A stretch of 64,000 nt of DNA from Lachnotalea sp041821265. GTDB lineage: Bacteria; Bacillota; Clostridia; Lachnospirales; Lachnospiraceae. The stretch lies in assembly GCA_041821265.1 (NCBI GenBank), contig JBGUEQ010000015.1, positions 28,882-92,881 on the forward strand, written 5' to 3'. Both the position numbers and the translations under genes were made by a program. Below, piece by piece: positions 40,804 through 50,438 of this stretch. Within the stretch, counting starts at the first letter, position 1; each line of letters starts with the position of its first letter. Below the pieces are notes generated by a model. It was not told where the DNA came from, did not search any database, and saw nothing but the letters and a program-made list of their open reading frames with translations.

Positions 40804-43068
40804 ATGAATAAAAAAATATATTTTATTAGTTGTATAATTTTTATAGTATTATTTGCAACAAATATTACAAATGATAAGTACTATATGAATTATCAAAATA
40901 GCGAGTTGACTGTAAACAATGAATCTGATATAAGTGGTAGTAAAATAATAATATATGGCGATAATACAAATGAAGGTAATTTTATCACAACACCTAAAGT
41001 AGATTTACCCAAGGGTGAATATAAGATTAGTATCAAATATGAGACGGATACAGAGTTCAATTATGTTAAAGTTAAAGGTAAAAACCTTAGTAAAGAAATC
41101 GAAATTCCAGAAGAAGAAAAATATTTGAATATGGCGATTCAAGAAAAAGTAATTCACATAACATTAGAGGAAGATGTGCATGATTTTAATGTCAAACTAT
41201 ATTTTTGTGGACAAGGTACCCTTGTATTTCAAAATATGACGGTTGAATCGGAAAATATTGCAAATACAGATACAATTGCATGGATTTTGATATTTTTAAC
41301 AATATTTATAACAATAGGATTATTAGCATATTATAAGCCAACACAAGAAAATAGAAAGAAAATGTTAGTAATTTTTAGTTTAGTAGCAATAACTATCATT
41401 GCTAGTTATCCAATGTTTAATAATTATATAATAAAAGGTGATGATATTGCATTCCATTTAACAAGAATAGATGGAATTAAAAGTGGTTTATTGTCGGGGC
41501 AATTTCCAGTAAGAGTACACACAAGCACTTTGTATCATTATGGGTATGCAGTATCCATATTTTATCCGGAACTGTTTTTGTATATACCAGCACTTTTAAG
41601 AATAGCTGGCGTATCATTGACCGGAACTGTTCAGATATTTATTATTCTAATTAATTTTGCAACTGCAAGCATTATGTATTTTTCAGCATATAAAATTTCA
41701 AAAGTAAGAAGCATAGGGATTCTTAGCAGTATACTTTATGTTTTAGCAAGCTATCATTTATGCGATATTTATAATAGATTTGCAATTGGAGAAGTTCTAG
41801 CCATGGCTTTTCTCCCATTGGTCATATATGGGGTGTATGAATTATTGTGTAATGATTATACAAAATGGAAGATAGCAGTGGTTGGGGCAACAGGACTTTT
41901 GCAAAGTCATATTATTTTAACAGCAGTTACAATTGCTTTAGTAGGAGTTGTAGTGATTATATGCATTAAGAACTTACGGGATAAAAACAGACTGATTGCT
42001 TGCGTAAAAGCATCAGCTATGGTAGTACTATTAAACTTATGGTTTATTGTACCGCTTGTAAGTATGATGAAGCAGGACATGAGTGTTACCTCATTGGGAA
42101 GAGATGTTGAGAATCTTTCTTTGTATGTTACGCAATTATTTCAAAATTTTATTATCAATGGTAAAAGTAGAAATATTATTGGAACAGATCTAGAGGGCGT
42201 TATGTCGTTAAATATTGGATTTTCCATTATTTTGGGTATTATGCTGTTTGTTTATGTGGTAATCAATAATAGAATGAAAAATAAAAAAGAACTTAATTTG
42301 ATTACTAGTTTGTTAGGACTTGGATTACTATGTGCATTTGCAACAATGAATCTATTTCCTTGGAAAATAATTGTTGAGATACCTCTGTTAGGTAAAATGG
42401 CAAGAATGATACAGTTTCCGTGGAGACTCCTAGCATTTGCCGTAGCATTTTTATCAATTGTTGCTGCATATGGAATTTTTTATTTTGTAAAAAAAGAAGA
42501 GACAAGAAGAATCATTATTGTTATAACATTTGCAATTTCAGCACTGTTTGCCTCTCATTATTTGGATAACTTTATGGAACGTGATATTTATTGCTATAAA
42601 GGTGCCGATAAAGTTAATACAGGTATAGGTACAGGTGAATATTATTATAAAGGTACAGATAGCGATTCACTGATTAAAAGAGGTGAGAGCATAGTGGCTT
42701 CTTCTGATACTGTTATCATTAATCAATATGAAAGACGGAAGGGAACCTTGAGTATTGAATTGAAAAATAATTCTAACGAAGAACAATATATAGAAATACC
42801 ATTGGCGTATTATCCATTTTATAAAGCAAAACTAAATAATACAAGTTATCTGAAAATAGCAAAAGGAGATAACAATATAGTAAGAATCATTGTTCCTTCT
42901 AATACCGTAGGAAATATTAAGGTGAAGTATGTAGAACCAAACCTTTGGCGCTTAACGGATGTTGTATCTGCTTTCATAATCATTTTGTTTTTATTCAGTT
43001 TTTCAAAAAGGGCATGTTTAAAATTTAAAGATATAAGTGACAAAGTTTTTGTTACATTAAGAGGTTAG
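40804..43068 (+). CDS. PTPS-related GT-C-like membrane protein, paralogue 1
   Basis: A 754-residue protein. One N-terminal membrane segment is followed by an extracytoplasmic beta-rich domain (about 30-155), then about 11 membrane segments, then a C-terminal extracytoplasmic domain (about 590-725) and a last span. The family signature of the 6-pyruvoyl-tetrahydropterin synthase-related membrane proteins is clear: KGDDIAFHLTRIDGIKSGL, GQFPVRVHTS, VSIFYPELFLYIPALLR and LCDIYNRFAIGEVLAMAF. Despite the name these are probably GT-C-type glycosyltransferases. It is followed 2 bases later by a paralogue of the same layout, so it is a tandem duplication. The substrate is unknown. Confidence 0.75.
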   Translation: MNKKIYFISCIIFIVLFATNITNDKYYMNYQNSELTVNNESDISGSKIIIYGDNTNEGNFITTPKVDLPKGEYKISIKYETDTEFNYVKVKGKNLSKEIEIPEEEKYLNMAIQEKVIHITLEEDVHDFNVKLYFCGQGTLVFQNMTVESENIANTDTIAWILIFLTIFITIGLLAYYKPTQENRKKMLVIFSLVAITIIASYPMFNNYIIKGDDIAFHLTRIDGIKSGLLSGQFPVRVHTSTLYHYGYAVSIFYPELFLYIPALLRIAGVSLTGTVQIFIILINFATASIMYFSAYKISKVRSIGILSSILYVLASYHLCDIYNRFAIGEVLAMAFLPLVIYGVYELLCNDYTKWKIAVVGATGLLQSHIILTAVTIALVGVVVIICIKNLRDKNRLIACVKASAMVVLLNLWFIVPLVSMMKQDMSVTSLGRDVENLSLYVTQLFQNFIINGKSRNIIGTDLEGVMSLNIGFSIILGIMLFVYVVINNRMKNKKELNLITSLLGLGLLCAFATMNLFPWKIIVEIPLLGKMARMIQFPWRLLAFAVAFLSIVAAYGIFYFVKKEETRRIIIVITFAISALFASHYLDNFMERDIYCYKGADKVNTGIGTGEYYYKGTDSDSLIKRGESIVASSDTVIINQYERRKGTLSIELKNNSNEEQYIEIPLAYYPFYKAKLNNTSYLKIAKGDNNIVRIIVPSNTVGNIKVKYVEPNLWRLTDVVSAFIIILFLFSFSKRACLKFKDISDKVFVTLRG

Positions 43069-43070
43069 AA

Positions 43071-45446
43071 ATGAAAAAGCGTATTTATATCATTAGCTGC
43101 ATTCTGTTTTTACTGTTGCTTGCAACCAATATAGTAAATGACAAATATTCAAGAGAATTTTTGCTTCAAAATATAACGTTTAATAATCAGACAGCATGTG
43201 CCAATGGTTTATCAAGTATTGTTGGGACAAGTCAGAACTCATGTGCTTTTGCACTGACACCTAACATGAATTTACCAAAAGGGGATTACATAGTCTCCAT
43301 TCAATATGTAACCAATACAAACGATAATACAATTACAATTGGTGGAAAAGATGCGGACGAGAATGTTCAATTAGAAGATGCAGATAGTATACTGCAGTCT
43401 ACCATGGATACGGATGATATCTCGGATTTAGATAAGGCAAATGAATTCATGGTGACAAAACTGGTTCCCATATCGATAGTAGCGGACACCACAAGAGTGA
43501 ATGTCCAGGTTAATTTCTCGGGTAATGGTGTGTTAGCAGTAGGTAAAATTAATGTGGAGTCAGCTGGGATATCGTGTACGGATACATCAGTTATTTTAGT
43601 ATTTCTTACAATAAAATTTTTGTTAATTGGAAGAATGGCATTTTATAAGCCAAATGAAAAGAAACAAAAGCAGTTAATAATATTTTTAATATTAGCAGGA
43701 ATCACTATGATTGTTAGTTTTCCAATGTTTAATAATTATATTATGTCTGGACATGACATTGGATTTCATGCAACTAGGATTGAAGGAATAAAAAATGCAC
43801 TTTTATCCGGACAGTTTCCAGTTAGAATTCACACAAGTACAGAAGATAATTATGGATATGGAGCTGCCATGTTTTATCCAGAGTTGTTTTTATATATCCC
43901 AGCAATACTTCGATTACTTGGTGTGTCGGTTACGACCACACTTCAGATGTTTATTATTGCTATTAATTTTACCACCGCATTTATTATGTATTTTTCAGTA
44001 TATAAATTATCAAAGGTTAGATCAATAGGAATACTCGGTAGTATACTTTATGTATTTGCCAATTATAGGTTATGTGACTTATATACAAGATTTGCATTGG
44101 GAGAACTGATAGCAATTGCATTTCTTCCGCTTGTAGTATATGGAGTATATGAATTACTATGTAATGATTATACGAAGTGGAAATACACAGTGATAGGAGT
44201 AAGCTGTGTACTACAAAGTCATATTATAACTACAGTATATTCCGCTATGTTAATTTTACTAGTGACAGTATTATGTGCCAAAAATCTTGCCGATAAAAAA
44301 AGATTATTTGCATGTATCAAAGCAGTTGTTGTAACAATATTATTAAATTCGTGGTTTATTGTACCACTCTTGATGATGATGAGGCAGGATGTTAATATGG
44401 CAGCGTTGCAAACAGACATTGCGAATGATACCATATATATCAATCAACTATTCTGGAATATGACTGCTTCGGGTGGAAATAAAAATATTATAGGACAGAA
44501 TATGCAAAATGTAATGCCACTTAGTATAGGACTTTCCATTATTATTGGAACGATGCTGTTTGGATATTGTGTTGTTGTTAAAAAACTTGAAAATAGAAAA
44601 GAGCAGGTAGGATTAATTATAATGGCTATCATAGGTGTGTTTTGTGCACTCGGTGCAACTAATTTATTCCCTTGGAAAACCGTTATTTTGATACCGGTGA
44701 TTGGGAGTGTGGCTTCCATGCTTCAATTTCCGTGGAGATTATTGATGTTTACCATGTTGTTTTTGTCGATTCCTGGAGCTTACGGGATATATTATGTATT
44801 GGAAGGAAAAGAAATGAGAAGATCTCTTATCATTTTAACTTTTACAATCAGTGCATTGATATCAGCAAATTATATGGAAAACTATTGCATGAAAGATGTG
44901 TATTGCTATAAAGGAGAATTTATTAGCAGAACAAGTGTAGGAAGCGGTGAATATTACTACACAGGTACAAAAGTAAAGAAATTGAGAAAACGCGGGAATG
45001 TAGTAACGGCATCTTCCAATGAAGTAAGTATCGACGAATATATAAGAAGTAATAAATACCTTAGTGTTGAAATTAATAATAATACAAATGAAGAACAGTA
45101 TATTGAATTACCTCTTGCTTACTACCCAGGTTATAAAGCAAGGACTAACACGGATGCGTCATTAGCGGTGAAAAAAGGAAAGAACAATGTGGTAAGAGTG
45201 ACAATTCCTTCTGGACTAAATGGAACCATAATCATTAAATATGTGGAAAGAAAGTTGTGGAGGTTATTTGATATAATATCTACATTGACATTTATTTTAT
45301 TTATTCTTAGCTTTTATGATGGAATAAGAGATTACTGTTCACACAGTAGCTTAACACTAGCTGTTAAGCTACGTAAGAAAATGATTCGACAAATGATTTC
45401 TGCTTCGCATAGCGAATTTGCATGCAGAAATCATAAGTTACTGTGA
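43071..45446 (+). CDS. PTPS-related GT-C-like membrane protein, paralogue 2, C-terminus formed by R1
   Basis: A 791-residue paralogue of the preceding protein with the same N-terminal span, extracytoplasmic domain and membrane core (GHDIGFHATRIEGIKNALL, GQFPVRIHTS, AAMFYPELFLYIPAILR). The two align to KLWRLFDIIS near the end. After FYDGIR the remaining 38 residues (DYCSHSSLTLAVKLRKKM onward) are encoded by R1 repeat copy C, which also supplies the stop codon. The tail is basic and probably cytoplasmic; the native terminus has been replaced. It is co-transcribed with paralogue 1 (2-base gap). The function is presumably lipid-linked sugar transfer. Confidence 0.75.
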   Translation: MKKRIYIISCILFLLLLATNIVNDKYSREFLLQNITFNNQTACANGLSSIVGTSQNSCAFALTPNMNLPKGDYIVSIQYVTNTNDNTITIGGKDADENVQLEDADSILQSTMDTDDISDLDKANEFMVTKLVPISIVADTTRVNVQVNFSGNGVLAVGKINVESAGISCTDTSVILVFLTIKFLLIGRMAFYKPNEKKQKQLIIFLILAGITMIVSFPMFNNYIMSGHDIGFHATRIEGIKNALLSGQFPVRIHTSTEDNYGYGAAMFYPELFLYIPAILRLLGVSVTTTLQMFIIAINFTTAFIMYFSVYKLSKVRSIGILGSILYVFANYRLCDLYTRFALGELIAIAFLPLVVYGVYELLCNDYTKWKYTVIGVSCVLQSHIITTVYSAMLILLVTVLCAKNLADKKRLFACIKAVVVTILLNSWFIVPLLMMMRQDVNMAALQTDIANDTIYINQLFWNMTASGGNKNIIGQNMQNVMPLSIGLSIIIGTMLFGYCVVVKKLENRKEQVGLIIMAIIGVFCALGATNLFPWKTVILIPVIGSVASMLQFPWRLLMFTMLFLSIPGAYGIYYVLEGKEMRRSLIILTFTISALISANYMENYCMKDVYCYKGEFISRTSVGSGEYYYTGTKVKKLRKRGNVVTASSNEVSIDEYIRSNKYLSVEINNNTNEEQYIELPLAYYPGYKARTNTDASLAVKKGKNNVVRVTIPSGLNGTIIIKYVERKLWRLFDIISTLTFILFILSFYDGIRDYCSHSSLTLAVKLRKKMIRQMISASHSEFACRNHKLL

Positions 45447-45463
45447 ACGGAGTGAACAGTAAC
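45332..45463 (+). repeat. R1 dispersed repeat, copy C (full length, 132 bp)
   Basis: This is the same element as 12540-12672 with only a few differences, for example GATTCGACA for GATTCAACA and a GGA loop in the terminal hairpin. The terminal hairpin GTTACTGTGAAC/GTTCACAGTAAC is at 45437-45448 and 45452-45463. Its first 115 bases are read as coding sequence by the upstream gene. Confidence 0.85.
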
Positions 45464-45482
45464 ATGCAAATAAGGCGTTTAC

Positions 45483-45511
45483 TTGATAAATAGCACTTAG
45501 TATGGTAATAT
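45483..45511 (+). promoter_or_regulatory. Promoter for the ABC exporter operon
   Basis: TTGATA (45483-45488) and TAATAT (45506-45511) with a 17-base spacer, directly after R1 copy C and 93 bases before the permease gene. Confidence 0.6.
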
Positions 45512-45604
45512 AGGTATCGGTATTTATATAAAAATGTTAGAATAAATAGAGTGAAAAGACATGAGACAAGTACAGATATATAATACATGTATATGGAGGA
45601 ATCA

Positions 45605-46390
45605 ATGAAACGTTTTATTAAAGATATTAAAAAATATTACAAATATGCAGTTTATTCTGCAAAGTCAGAATTAAAAGCAGAAGTTGCTAATTCACATTTA
45701 AGCTGGTTATGGTGGATATTGGACCCAATATTATTTATGTGTGTTTATTCATTTATTGCAATTTATGTCTTTGATAAAAGTGAGGATTATTTCGCTATAT
45801 TTGTTTTTATTGGATTGAATTGTTGGACATTTTTTGAGAAGACGCTTAAGAATAGTGTGAAAATTGTATCACAAAATAGAGCGATTGTATCCAAGGTTTA
45901 TATTCCGAAATTTATTTTGGTTTTTGTAAAGATGGGTGTGAATGGATTTAAGATGGTAGTATCGTTCTCATTAGTTATTGTTTTAATGATTGGATTTCAG
46001 GTGCCAATTACTGCCAATATATTCTATATGATTCCACTATTTATGACATTAATTGTAATCACATTTGCTGGTAGTACAATTTTACTTCATTTTGGAGTAT
46101 TTGTAGAAGATTTGGCAAATGTAGTCAATATATTATTAAAACTGATTTTTTATATGTCAGGAATTTTCTATTCAATTACAAATAGAATTAAAGATCCAAT
46201 CATTAATGCACTACTATTAAAGTTAAATCCAATGGCACTCATTATAAATGATTTAAGAAGTGTTATGATATATAAAGAAGGACCACACATAATTTTTGTT
46301 TTGATATGGTTTGTAGTTGGAGTGGTACTTTCTGTATTAGGAGTAAGAATTATATACAAATATGAAAACAGTTATGTGAAGGTGATTTGA
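45605..46390 (+). CDS. ABC-2 type polysaccharide/teichoic acid export permease (TagG/RfbA-like)
   Basis: A 261-residue permease with six membrane segments. The N-terminal amphipathic region (YYKYAVYSAKSELKAEVANSHLSWLWWILDP) is typical of TagG, Wzm and KpsM proteins. SVKIVSQNRAIVSKVYIPK and LLKLNPMALIINDLRSVM are family landmarks. With the ATPase encoded next it should export an undecaprenyl-diphosphate-linked polymer. I chose ATG 45605 because GGAGGA lies 4 bases upstream; ATG 45587 and 45593 precede that site. The stop codon overlaps the ATPase start (TGATG), so the two are translationally coupled. Confidence 0.92.
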   Translation: MKRFIKDIKKYYKYAVYSAKSELKAEVANSHLSWLWWILDPILFMCVYSFIAIYVFDKSEDYFAIFVFIGLNCWTFFEKTLKNSVKIVSQNRAIVSKVYIPKFILVFVKMGVNGFKMVVSFSLVIVLMIGFQVPITANIFYMIPLFMTLIVITFAGSTILLHFGVFVEDLANVVNILLKLIFYMSGIFYSITNRIKDPIINALLLKLNPMALIINDLRSVMIYKEGPHIIFVLIWFVVGVVLSVLGVRIIYKYENSYVKVI

Positions 46391-47124
46391 TGGAAAATAT
46401 AAATAATGCGATAGAAGTAAAAGATTTAAGAATAAGTTATCGTGGCCTTAAGAAAATGTCGCTTAAGAGAAGTTTAAAACATATTTTCAAGACAAAGAAA
46501 GATGTCTATGAAGCCGTAAGAGGCGTGTCATTTAACGTACCCCGAGGAGAAATCATGGGTATTGTAGGTAAGAATGGAAGTGGCAAATCTACCATGCTAC
46601 GTGCAATAGCAGGCATATTTTCGGCAGACACAGGTAGCATCGATCTAGGAGATAACACCGTTTCCCTTTTATCAATTGGTGTGGGATTTGAGAAGAAAAT
46701 CACAGGGCGTGAAAATATATACTTATCGGGTATGCTTTTAGGGTTTAGTGAAGAGCAAATCAGTGAAAAAATAGAAGAAATCATTGCATTTGCAGAAATT
46801 GGCGAGTTTATTGATAGACCAGTTAAGACGTATTCGAGTGGAATGCATTCGAAATTGGCATTTTCCATTACTGCAATTCTTGAGACAGAAGTTATGTTGA
46901 TTGATGAAGTATTAAGTGTTGGCGATGCTAAATTCAAGAAAAAAAGTTATAATAAAATGAAAAGCTTAATTACGAACAAGGATAGAACGGTAATTATTGT
47001 TTCACATAGCACAGAGACTTTGAAAGAATTATGTAATAGCATCTTATGGCTACATGAAGGGGAAGTTAAGATGCTTGGTACACCTGACGAAGTATTGCCA
47101 GTTTATGAGCAATTCATGTCATAA
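46390..47124 (+). CDS. ABC polysaccharide/teichoic acid export ATPase (TagH/Wzt-like)
   Basis: A 244-residue ATP-binding subunit. Walker A GIVGKNGSGKSTMLRAIAG (about residue 56), signature YSSGMHSKLAF, Walker B VMLIDEVLSVGD and the switch His in IIVSHSTETLK are all present. The N-terminal segment SLKRSLKHIFKTKKDVYEAVRGV is characteristic of TagH/Wzt-type exporters. It lacks the C-terminal carbohydrate-binding or SH3-like extension of Wzt and TagH, so it is the short form that does not read a terminal modification. It pairs with the permease encoded immediately upstream. Confidence 0.93.
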   Translation: MENINNAIEVKDLRISYRGLKKMSLKRSLKHIFKTKKDVYEAVRGVSFNVPRGEIMGIVGKNGSGKSTMLRAIAGIFSADTGSIDLGDNTVSLLSIGVGFEKKITGRENIYLSGMLLGFSEEQISEKIEEIIAFAEIGEFIDRPVKTYSSGMHSKLAFSITAILETEVMLIDEVLSVGDAKFKKKSYNKMKSLITNKDRTVIIVSHSTETLKELCNSILWLHEGEVKMLGTPDEVLPVYEQFMS

Positions 47125-47174
47125 TATGTAAATGTTGTTTCGCAATAAAATTGCAATAAATATGGAGTGATAAA

Positions 47175-48377
47175 ATGGAACAAAGCTTTTGGCAAAAATT
47201 ACAACGAGTTAAACTTCATGATTTGATTCATGTTATATTTTTCATACTAGCAGTTCCTATCGCATTTGTGTATAGGTTGTTTCGAAGAGACCTTTGGCTC
47301 ATATGTGATAATGAGAATGAAGCAAGAGACAACGGATATTGGTTATACAAATATATTGTGGAAAATCATCCAAGCCAAGATGTAATGTATGCAATCAATA
47401 TGAAATCACCAGACTATATCAAAGTAAAGACCTTGGGAAAAGTTGTTCAATACGCAAGTTTTTTACATTGGTTTTATTACCTGACAGCGAGCAAAAATAT
47501 AAGTTCTCAAAAGGGTGGAAAACCGGATGCGGCTCTTTGCTATGTTCTTGAAGTTTATGGTATTATTAAGAATACAAGAATATTCTTACAACATGGGATC
47601 ATAAAAGATGATATGCCCTTTTTATATTATAAAAACACGAAGATAAGATTGTTTGTAACAAGTACAAGAAGAGAATGTGAATACATTAGTAATACCTATG
47701 GCTACCCTGATGGGTGGGTGAAGGAACTTGGGCTTTGCCGCTTGGATAATTTACATGATAAAAGTAAAACGAAACGCCAGATTTTAATTATGCCTACCTG
47801 GAGAAATTGGATTGGGCGCCCAACAACAGAGTCCTATAAGCATGAGGATATTTCTGAATTTACCAATACGGATTATTATCAACATTGGAATCAGTTATTA
47901 AGTGATGAAAGACTATTATCCTTATTGGATAATAATAATATAGATTTAGTATTTTATCCGCATAGAGATATGCAACAGTTTCTAAAGGAGTTTCAAATAG
48001 ATCATAATAGAATTATTATTGCTTCCTGGCCTCAATATGATGTGCAGCAACTTTTAAAAGACTCAGCTGTCTTAATAACAGATTATTCTAGTGTAGCAAT
48101 GGATTTCGCATATATGAAAAAACCATTGATCTATTACCAGTTTGATTATGAAAAGTTTCGAACAGGGCACTATCCAGAAGGATATTTTTCCTATGAAAAA
48201 GATGGATTTGGGAAAGTTTGTAAAGAAGAAGACGGTGTAATAGAAGAATTGAAAGTAATAATTCAGAATGAATTTAAAAATAAAGAAGAATATTTGATTA
48301 AAAACAAGGAATTTTTCACCACCTATGATAATCATAATTGTGAAAGAAACTATCAAGCAATTCTAGAATTAGAATGA
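47175..48377 (+). CDS. TagB/TagF-like polyol-phosphate transferase
   Basis: A 400-residue protein of the CDP-glycerol glycerophosphotransferase family. It has an N-terminal amphipathic/hydrophobic segment (HVIFFILAVPIAFVYRLF), DNGYWLYKYIVENHP, RIFLQHGIIKDDMP (active-site His), IMPTWRNWIG, DLVFYPHRDM and the CDP-binding segment LITDYSSVAMDFAYMKKPLIYYQFD. It extends or primes a glycerol- or ribitol-phosphate-type chain on the inner membrane face. It lies between the exporter and two Stealth genes, with an overlap to the latter (ATGA). Its similarity to the C-terminal half of the 50439 product is visible in the shared HG, PTWRNW and ITDYSS motifs. Confidence 0.9.
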   Translation: MEQSFWQKLQRVKLHDLIHVIFFILAVPIAFVYRLFRRDLWLICDNENEARDNGYWLYKYIVENHPSQDVMYAINMKSPDYIKVKTLGKVVQYASFLHWFYYLTASKNISSQKGGKPDAALCYVLEVYGIIKNTRIFLQHGIIKDDMPFLYYKNTKIRLFVTSTRRECEYISNTYGYPDGWVKELGLCRLDNLHDKSKTKRQILIMPTWRNWIGRPTTESYKHEDISEFTNTDYYQHWNQLLSDERLLSLLDNNNIDLVFYPHRDMQQFLKEFQIDHNRIIIASWPQYDVQQLLKDSAVLITDYSSVAMDFAYMKKPLIYYQFDYEKFRTGHYPEGYFSYEKDGFGKVCKEEDGVIEELKVIIQNEFKNKEEYLIKNKEFFTTYDNHNCERNYQAILELE

Positions 48378-48385
48378 GGAGAAAA

Positions 48386-49405
48386 ATGAAATCAAATTAT
48401 AATGAAAAAATAGATTTTGTTCTTATATGGGTAGATGGTAACGATCCAGCGTGGAGAGAAGAAAAAGCAAAGTATGATGGATCCACACTAGGTTTTGATG
48501 ATAGCGATATTAGATACAGAGATTGGGGAAACCTTCAATACTGGTTTAGAGGCGTAGAAAAATATGCACCATGGGTGAATAAAATTCATTTTGTGACGTG
48601 GGGACATTTACCTGAATGGTTAGATACAACGGATCCTAGACTGAATATTGTAAATCATAAAGACTATATTCCAGAAAAATATTTACCTACCTTTAACGCA
48701 AATACAATTGAACTAAACTTACATCGAATTGCAGGACTTGCAGAGCAGTTTGTTTACTTTAATGACGACATGTTTATTACACGTCCAGTAAAACCAACAG
48801 ATTTTTTTGCAAAAGGTAAACCGAAGGACATATTTTCTTTAAATGCAATATATTTTGACAAAAAAAGTGCAGGATATTTAAATGGAAATGATATGGAATT
48901 AATTAATAGCAATTTTAAAAAGGATGAAGCTTTTAAAAAAAATTCACTTAAGTGGTATCATCCAATTTATGGTGGTAGAAATATAATGAAGACTATGTTT
49001 TTTATGAAATATCCATGGTTTCCGGGATTTTATTATAATCATTTACCAAGTAATTTTTTGAAAAGTACATTCAAAGAGGTATGGGAAAAGGAAAGTGAGA
49101 CGCTAGATGCTACCTGTATGGATAAGTTTCGAAATAAGACCAATGTAAATCAGTGGCTGATGAAGTTTTGGCAATTAGCAGGTGGAGAATTTGAACCAGG
49201 TACCCCTAAAATAGGAAGGTGTTTTCATATACGAGAAAAACGATTTTTATCAACATTAGATGCAATCAGTGCAGGAAAATATAAACTGATATGTATAAAT
49301 GATACAGTAAATATTTCTGATTTTGATGCTCAAAAGAATAGGGTAATAGAAGCCTTTGACACATTATTGAGTGATAAATCCGATTTTGAAAAAGATATGC
49401 AGTAG
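48386..49405 (+). CDS. Stealth-family sugar-1-phosphate transferase, copy 1
   Basis: A 339-residue Stealth protein with its conserved regions: CR1 IDFVLIWVDGNDPAW at the N-terminus; CR2 RDWGNLQYWFRGVEKYAPWVNKIHFVTWGH continuing through HRIAGLAEQFVYFNDDMFI; CR3 around WYHPIYGGRN; and a CR4-like KTNVNQWLMKFWQ. Stealth enzymes transfer hexose-1-phosphate from a nucleotide sugar to make phosphodiester-linked capsules and are related to GlcNAc-1-phosphotransferase. I chose ATG 48386 with GAGGAG 4 bases upstream rather than the overlapping ATG 48374. The adjacent gene is a close paralogue. Two copies may set alternating linkages in the polymer. Confidence 0.9.
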   Translation: MKSNYNEKIDFVLIWVDGNDPAWREEKAKYDGSTLGFDDSDIRYRDWGNLQYWFRGVEKYAPWVNKIHFVTWGHLPEWLDTTDPRLNIVNHKDYIPEKYLPTFNANTIELNLHRIAGLAEQFVYFNDDMFITRPVKPTDFFAKGKPKDIFSLNAIYFDKKSAGYLNGNDMELINSNFKKDEAFKKNSLKWYHPIYGGRNIMKTMFFMKYPWFPGFYYNHLPSNFLKSTFKEVWEKESETLDATCMDKFRNKTNVNQWLMKFWQLAGGEFEPGTPKIGRCFHIREKRFLSTLDAISAGKYKLICINDTVNISDFDAQKNRVIEAFDTLLSDKSDFEKDMQ

Positions 49406-49417
49406 AAGGAAAAGAGA

Positions 49418-50428
49418 ATGAAAAAAAAAGCTGACGATAAAATTGATTTTGTTATTATATGGGTAGATGGTAATGATTTAGAGTGGCGTAAGGAAAAAGC
49501 AAAATATGATGGTTCGAATTTGGAATTTGATGATAATGATATTCGATATAGGGATTGGGATAATCTTCAATATTGGTTTAGAGGTGTAGAAAAATACGCA
49601 CCATGGGTCAATCGGATTCATTTTGTAACTTGGGGACATATACCAAAATGGTTAGATACAACGAATCCGAAGCTAAATATTGTGAATCATAAAGATTACA
49701 TTCCCTCAAAATATCTTCCGACTTTCAACTCCCATACGATAGAGTTAAATCTTCATAGAATAAAAGGGTTAGCTGAGCAATTTGTTTATTTTAACGATGA
49801 TATGTTTATTACCAAAAGTATGAAGGCAGAAGATTTCTTTCAAAATGGAAAACCATGTGACGTATTTGCAATGAATGCTATTTTTTTTGGTCCAGATAGT
49901 GCTGGCACATTTAATGGAGCAGATATGGAAGTGATTAATGGACATTTTGAACAGAAGAAAGTATTTAAAAGAGATTTTCGAAAATGGTATCATTATAAAA
50001 ATGGCTTCAAAAATATTATAAGAACCACACTACTTTTGGCATGGCCGTGGTTTCCAGGACTATATTATAATCATTTACCTAACAGCTTTTTGAAAAGCAC
50101 ATTTGAAAAGGTGTGGAATAGTGAATCAGAAGTTCTAGATAAAACCTGTATGGATAAGTTTAGGCAGAAGACAAACGTAAATCAATGGTTAATAAAATTT
50201 TGGCAGTTGGCGGAGGGAAACTATGTTCCGAGAACACATAAAATAGGAAAATGTTTTCATATTCAAGAACTTTATTTTGAAGACATGTGTAAAGCCATAA
50301 GAAATGGAAGTCACAACATGATTTGTATTAATGATACAGCAAAGACCCTTAACTTTGAAACAAAGAAACAACAGGTCATAGAGGCTTTTGAAATGATGTT
50401 GAGTACGAAATCGAGCTTTGAAAAATGA
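49418..50428 (+). CDS. Stealth-family sugar-1-phosphate transferase, copy 2
   Basis: A 336-residue close paralogue of the preceding protein, with CR1 IDFVIIWVDGNDLEW, CR2 RDWDNLQYWFRGVEKYAPWV and FVYFNDDMFITK, and the late KTNVNQWLIKFWQLAEG. The catalytic NDDMF and WVDGND motifs are intact in both copies. Differences concentrate in the acceptor region (about residues 135-200), which suggests different acceptors or donors rather than simple gene dosage. The gap is 12 bases, with AGAAGGA as ribosome site. It overlaps no other gene and is followed after 10 bases by a TagF-like gene. Confidence 0.9.
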   Translation: MKKKADDKIDFVIIWVDGNDLEWRKEKAKYDGSNLEFDDNDIRYRDWDNLQYWFRGVEKYAPWVNRIHFVTWGHIPKWLDTTNPKLNIVNHKDYIPSKYLPTFNSHTIELNLHRIKGLAEQFVYFNDDMFITKSMKAEDFFQNGKPCDVFAMNAIFFGPDSAGTFNGADMEVINGHFEQKKVFKRDFRKWYHYKNGFKNIIRTTLLLAWPWFPGLYYNHLPNSFLKSTFEKVWNSESEVLDKTCMDKFRQKTNVNQWLIKFWQLAEGNYVPRTHKIGKCFHIQELYFEDMCKAIRNGSHNMICINDTAKTLNFETKKQQVIEAFEMMLSTKSSFEK

Positions 50429-50438
50429 GGAGCATAAG

